A DNA stretch of 64,000 nucleotides from Glebionis coronaria (Eukaryota; Streptophyta; Magnoliopsida; Asterales; Asteraceae), in NCBI GenBank assembly GCA_025667525.1, contig CM046877.1, positions 260,931,706 to 260,995,705 on the forward strand, given 5' to 3'. Under the pieces are notes generated by a model. That model did no database searches, was not told the origin of the DNA, and saw only the letters and a program-made list of their open reading frames with translations. Positions 61,434-64,000 of this stretch are shown here, piece after piece; the stretch's first letter is position 1; every line of letters begins with the position of its first letter. The position numbers and the translations under genes are program-made.

Positions 61434-63183
61434 TGATGAGACTGCAATTATACATAGTCTCATCGTCCAAATCAGGCTTAAAATGCTAAAAATATCATTA
61501 AAATACCATAAAATATGCTTGTGTTTGTTCATTGTGTATTTTAGGTACGGATATCGTGAAATCAACAAAAGATAACAAGAATCAAGCAAAAACGAACACG
61601 AGAAACGAAGCCACACAAAGAACCAGACCCGAGTCATGAATTTCCAAAAATACCCTTGAAGTTTGAAGAATGTACAATTTGGTCCCTCAACTTTGAAGAC
61701 TTGTCACAAATGGTCCTTGAAGAATTATTTTATACAAGATAAGTCCTTGAAGTTTGAAGTTGTGACATAATCAGCCCTTGAAGTCCCAAGAGATGACAAA
61801 TATAGTCCTTTTCAAAGATAACAAGCCACAAGGACTAAAACTGCCTTTTTCCCAAACTTATTATCAAATGAAAAGGGCAAATTTTATTAAAGATGTGATT
61901 TGTAAGATTTATCAAACTGTGGGGACCATTTTTGTCATTATAGGAAGTTTAAACAAGTTAAATAGGGGGAAACAAATGGTTATCTCCTAATCAAGATCAA
62001 ATGCCACATAATCCATATAAACCCTAGTTATCAACACGAGTCACAATCGGATTAAATCCAAAGGGTTTTATGAAATTACTATTTGGATTTCATCATTTAC
62101 CCCACTCACGTCACCCCCACATGCCCAGATTCTTTCCCCACAACTCTTTGGTCCCATCTCAGCTCACATGTTATCAGCCATCATTTTCATTTTTCAGCAA
62201 GTTAGACCAAATCAACGGATTGGATGCAAAGGCGTGTTTCCCATAACAATTAGATGGTTCAGATCATGTTTCATAATTGGAAACATCAGATGGCAGCCTC
62301 AACCAATTCAAACTGTGGCATCTATTCAGAATATGCCAAGAATCTTCGAAGGGTAGTTTTGAACTTTTAATTTGTCTAGGGTTTGGGTTTGATCACCCTC
62401 ACAAGCTGTATATATAGTTTAGGTTGTTGTAGCTACAAGCTTTTCCAATTTTGATGATTGTGTTCCATGTTTTTGTTTTAATGAAATTTAATTTTTGAGC
62501 AATTTAAATTCCAAGTCTCTTTAATTTTATGCAAGTTTACTTTCATGGTTCTTTACTTTATGTCTTGTCTTAATTTTTTATCAAGTCGCAAATCATTTTT
62601 CATCACTGTTTTCATAAGCTTATTGAGAACTTTTTTACAATAAGTTCTTCAATAAGCCTATGAGCTTGGTTTTTACATATTTTCTGCTTTAAAAGTTCAT
62701 TAGTCTATTTACTTTCAAGTCTTGTTCATTTAATATTCAAAAATCTTCAAATTCTTAGAAAGTAACTGTAGCATAAGCTACTATTGATTTTCTGACAAAA
62801 AACTCATGTTGTAAGCTTGTGGTACGTGATAAGTGCTTGGAAGGAGTTTGGAGATTTGTAGATGGTTTGTAGGTACTCCTGGAGATCATATAGAGTTCTT
62901 AATTGTTCACTCCCTTTTGGTTCTATAAGCTGTGAAAAAAGCATGGTGGTTTCTAGTTGAATAAGGTGTAAAACAATGAGTCGAGATGCTTGTTGGATAG
63001 TGTGTTAAAGCTTCAAGAACTTGGACCTTGAGTGAGTAATCTCCTTCATTTTACATTTTTATATCTTCTATTATCTAATTGGTTTGTTCCATATATTTAT
63101 GTGCTTTGTTTATTTGTCTTAATTTGTTGCTTGTCTCGCTTATATTTCTGTTTTGGTTCTTGTATATTCATCTATCTTACCTG
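61434..63183 (+). repeat. X-type LTR, second copy (right end uncertain)
   Basis: It begins TGATGAGACTG, with blocks shared with 1540-2700 (gtgtattttaggt, aacgaacacgagaaacga). A TATA box (TATATATAG) is at about 62409. It has diverged well beyond the X copy. It may be a solo LTR or the 5' LTR of a truncated element. The end is placed at the hAT-like sequence. Confidence 0.55.
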
Positions 63184-63197
63184 CAGGGGCGGAGCCA
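63184..63197 (+). other. hAT-like terminal sequence CAGGGGCGGAGCCA
   Basis: This matches the terminal inverted repeat common to Tip100-type hAT elements in plants. I find no matching inverted end before 64000, so the element is either cut or ends outside the window. Confidence 0.45.
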
Positions 63198-63757
63198 TAT
63201 GTAAGGTTGTGGGTGGCGTTGCCCCCAACAAAGCTCTAACTGATACTCAGAATACATGGAAAAAAATTGAAATTTGTAAACAAGTAAAACGAGTGCCCTC
63301 AATCAAATAATGAAAGTGCCCTCAATGCTCTCATGATTTTCAAGAAAACAAAGCTCTTTGATGCGAACATTATTTTTCCGGTTATATTATTGTCGGAAGT
63401 AATGGAGGTAAAAGATTAACTGGAAGAGATAATGTGAAGAATAAAGTGATTAGAACTATTTTGTGGGCCAATTGCATCACGTGACTACATGATTCATAAA
63501 TTATAATATTAGAGTTAATATTTTAATATATCTAGTTTTATACAGTAAAATAGTAGTAGTATAAGTTGCATGGAATGTAGTTACTATCATACCAAATATG
63601 ACACGTTCTTTTCACTCGTAACTTTTTAGCGACACCTTTCATAATGTTATATTTTTGATAAACTAGTTACAAAAACTAGGATAAGTTCAAAAAGTTACAC
63701 TATGTAGGAAGTACCGAATGATATTCCGTATGTGTTAGTTATTTTTTTAATTTATAT
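63198..63757. other. Unassigned DNA after the hAT-like end
   Basis: Probably the inside of a hAT-type element; no transposase frame is visible. Confidence 0.3.
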
Positions 63758-64000
63758 TAGGGGTGGCAATTTTAGACCTGACACGAAACCTGACCTGAAA
63801 CCGACATAAAAATTAACTGGTTCGGGTTGAATATATTGAATCTTAGATTAGGTTTGGGTCGGCCTATCTGACCCATTTATTAAACAGGTTAGGTTTGGGT
63901 TTAAAAAAAAATAAGCAGGTCGACCCGACAACCCGTTTAATTTTTTTTCCTTATATTAAAAATGATTAATATTTTACCATACGTGTTACTAAGTTAAACA
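63758..64000 (+). other. Possible second hAT-type end with GGGTCGGG-rich body
   Basis: TAGGGGTGGCAAT resembles an Ac-type hAT end. It is followed by repeated cctgac/gacccg and ggtttgggtcgg motifs typical of a common plant repeat. The window ends inside it. Confidence 0.4.

Noticed and set aside
61401..61637. 78-codon - strand frame
   Set aside because: It spans the junction of a copia leader and an X-type LTR; no function seen.

Overview
This window is repeat DNA from a plant nuclear genome, most likely Asteraceae. The gag fragments at 47807-48265 and 58669-60005 look like a Ty1/copia gag family I know from daisy-family genomes such as Tanacetum; this is recognition from memory, not a search. 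I see no host gene, tRNA, rRNA or CRISPR array. Nearly every long reading frame is part of an LTR retrotransposon, and all the gag/pol genes carry stops or frameshifts.

Layout. (a) 1-8100: a long LTR of a + strand Ty3/gypsy-like element (X, from 1540) next to a - strand LTR (Y, about 5690-8100) with a tRNA-Asp-type primer site. Y carries a 634-bp hairpin MITE (6341-6974) with a perfect 10-bp target duplication. (b) 8101-11797 and 22881-24372: eroded - strand Ty1/copia element (Z), split by element 1. (c) 11798-22875: element 1, a complete - strand Ty3/gypsy chromovirus with TGGGT target duplications, 2.8-2.9 kb LTRs, a tRNA-iMet primer site, and gag, protease, RT/RNase H, integrase and chromodomain. 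(d) 24373-about 60443: Ty1/copia element 4 (+). Its 5' LTR is split by element 2, and its gag is split by element 5 (48322-58663, -, AAGCT duplications). Element 2 (24653-46824, +) is a decayed relative of element 1. (e) 28004-39659: element 3 (-), a young chromovirus with TGGAC duplications, sitting inside element 2. It has an additional open frame upstream of gag. (f) About 60444-61433: the 5' LTR and primer site of another copia element, cut by a second X-type LTR (61434-about 63183), followed by hAT-like terminal sequences.

How the parts relate. Elements 1 and 2 are relatives, and so are elements 3 and 5. In each pair one member has recognisable gag-pol and the other is decayed or lacks most of it. 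Rough LTR divergence by eye (element 3 about 1.4%, element 5 about 2%, element 1 about 3%, element 2 about 5-6%) agrees with the nesting order.

The most unusual signals are: two, perhaps three, short GT-AG intron-like segments in element 1 gag whose removal restores the frame; an upstream extra ORF with a coiled coil and acidic tail in element 3; a cluster of GC-rich hairpins in element 2 LTRs with a compensatory base change; and a 94-bp outward shift of the LTR boundary in element 5.
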